Assembly: GCA_009783975.1 (NCBI GenBank)
Contig: WRCL01000175.1
Coordinates: forward strand, 1 to 5,149
Direction of reading: 5' to 3'
Length of the DNA stretch: 5,149 nt
Source: Micrococcales bacterium
GTDB lineage: Bacteria; Actinomycetota; Actinomycetes; Actinomycetales; Cellulomonadaceae
Within the stretch, counting starts at the first letter, position 1. Each line of letters starts with the position of its first letter. Both the position numbers and the translations under genes were made by a program. Below, in pieces: positions 4,573-5,149 of this stretch. The notes under the pieces were generated by a model. The model made no database searches. It had not been told where the DNA came from and saw only the letters and a list, made by a program, of their open reading frames with translations.

Positions 4573-5149
4573 CTACTTGGGGAGCATCTGCCAGGCCAGG
4601 GGCGCGACGATCGCCATGGCCACGACGATGACGGTCATGGACATGGGGGCCGTCATGGTCACTGATGCGGCGTTGGCTGCGGCGCGGTCGGCCGATGCCT
4701 GGACACCGCGCATGGCACGGGCCCGGCCTTGGAGCTGGTCGGCGACCTGGGTGCCACGCTGGGCGCACTGGCGGGTGATCGCCGCCAGGTCGCGCAGGGC
4801 CTGGGTGCGTTCAGGGTGGCGGGGGTCGGTGAGCTGGGTGGCCAGGTCGTCCAGGGCGTCCCAGGGGGCCTCGCCGTTGAGCTCGCCACGGGCGATCGCC
4901 GCGCGGATGCGCTGGAACGGCCACGACTCGGCGGCCCGGGCGGCTTCCTTGACCGACTGGGCCACCCCGGCCCCCGACAGACGCTGGATCGCGACGAGCT
5001 CGGCCAGGGCTGCCACAGCCCGGTCCATCTCGTCACGGGCGGCACGGGCACGGGAGGTGACGTCCAGGTCAGGAGCGACCCACCCCACGACGAGCAGCGC
5101 GAACCCCGTACCCAGCAACAGCACAGGGTGCACCAACACACCCACAGCC
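4573..5149 (-). CDS. tadC: TadC-like platform protein (type II secretion F family), 5' end cut
   Basis: The frame is open to the window edge (codon 5148-5146 is Ala), so the GTG at 5145 need not be the start; about 191 residues are seen, and the N-terminal part is missing if the family's usual length of nearly 300 holds. A hydrophobic helix (VLLLGTGFALLVVGWVAPDL) leads into a long, charged, helical cytoplasmic domain with the LSGAGVAQSVKEAA stretch typical of T2SSF/GspF-type proteins, ending in a membrane helix (MSMTVIVVAMAIVAPL) and QMLPK. TadB and TadC form the inner-membrane platform on which the ATPase TadA drives pilin insertion. I call TadC over TadB because it directly precedes the pilin and TadE genes. 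The stop is TAG at 4575-4573. Confidence 0.85.
   Translation of the reverse strand, partial: AVGVLVHPVLLLGTGFALLVVGWVAPDLDVTSRARAARDEMDRAVAALAELVAIQRLSGAGVAQSVKEAARAAESWPFQRIRAAIARGELNGEAPWDALDDLATQLTDPRHPERTQALRDLAAITRQCAQRGTQVADQLQGRARAMRGVQASADRAAANAASVTMTAPMSMTVIVVAMAIVAPLAWQMLPK

Noticed and set aside
4367..4768. Upstream extension of the TadE frame to a 274-residue protein
   Set aside because: It runs antisense-free but out of frame through the small pilin and the end of tadC and reads as Pro/Arg/His-rich low-complexity sequence. The TGATG start at 4366 gives a normal TadE length and prepilin signal.
1..5149. tRNA, rRNA, CRISPR array, insertion sequence or attachment site
   Set aside because: I saw no regularly spaced direct repeats, transposase-like frame, terminal inverted repeats or tRNA-like cloverleaf on either strand; genes fill nearly the whole window.

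Overview
The window is high in G+C over most of its length. Its genes have actinobacterial traits: LysM membrane proteins with long loops, and small TadE/TadG-like proteins with Arg/Asp-rich leaders. It most likely comes from a high-GC actinomycete; the genus cannot be told. Every gene I can support lies on the minus strand, so transcription runs from position 5149 down to 1, and both end genes run off the window.

In transcription order: (1) the C-terminal part of a TadC-like inner-membrane platform protein (4573-5149); (2) a 59-residue pilin-like peptide (4366-4545); (3) a canonical TadE-type minor pilin (3944-4366); (4) a second TadE/TadG-like protein lacking the usual Glu (3513-3947); (5) a lipoprotein (2923-3513); (6) a secreted, cysteine-containing protein with a beta-rich C-terminal part (1955-2920); (7) a third short TadE/TadG-like protein (1548-1955); (8) a roughly 200-base spacer rich in inverted repeats, which may also encode a 65-residue ORF (1343-1540); (9) the first 448 residues of a four-helix membrane protein with two LysM domains (1-1346).

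This is the distal half of a Tad (tight adherence, Flp-type) pilus locus in its actinobacterial form. The secretion ATPase (TadA), its partner TadB, TadZ and the prepilin peptidase are not in the window; TadA and TadB would be expected just beyond position 5149. TadC would anchor the machine in the membrane. The small pilin and three TadE/G-like proteins would form or prime the fibre. The lipoprotein and the secreted protein would act outside the membrane, and the LysM protein would tie the assembly to peptidoglycan.

Genes are packed tightly: most junctions overlap as TGATG, ATGA or possibly TTGA, so this is very probably one translationally coupled operon. I see no promoter or terminator. 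The clearest departures from an ordinary locus are the structured spacer before the LysM gene, the two TadE/pilin proteins sharing a G-T-L-S motif instead of the Glu motif, and a sharp G+C drop over the lipoprotein gene and the first half of the secreted-protein gene.
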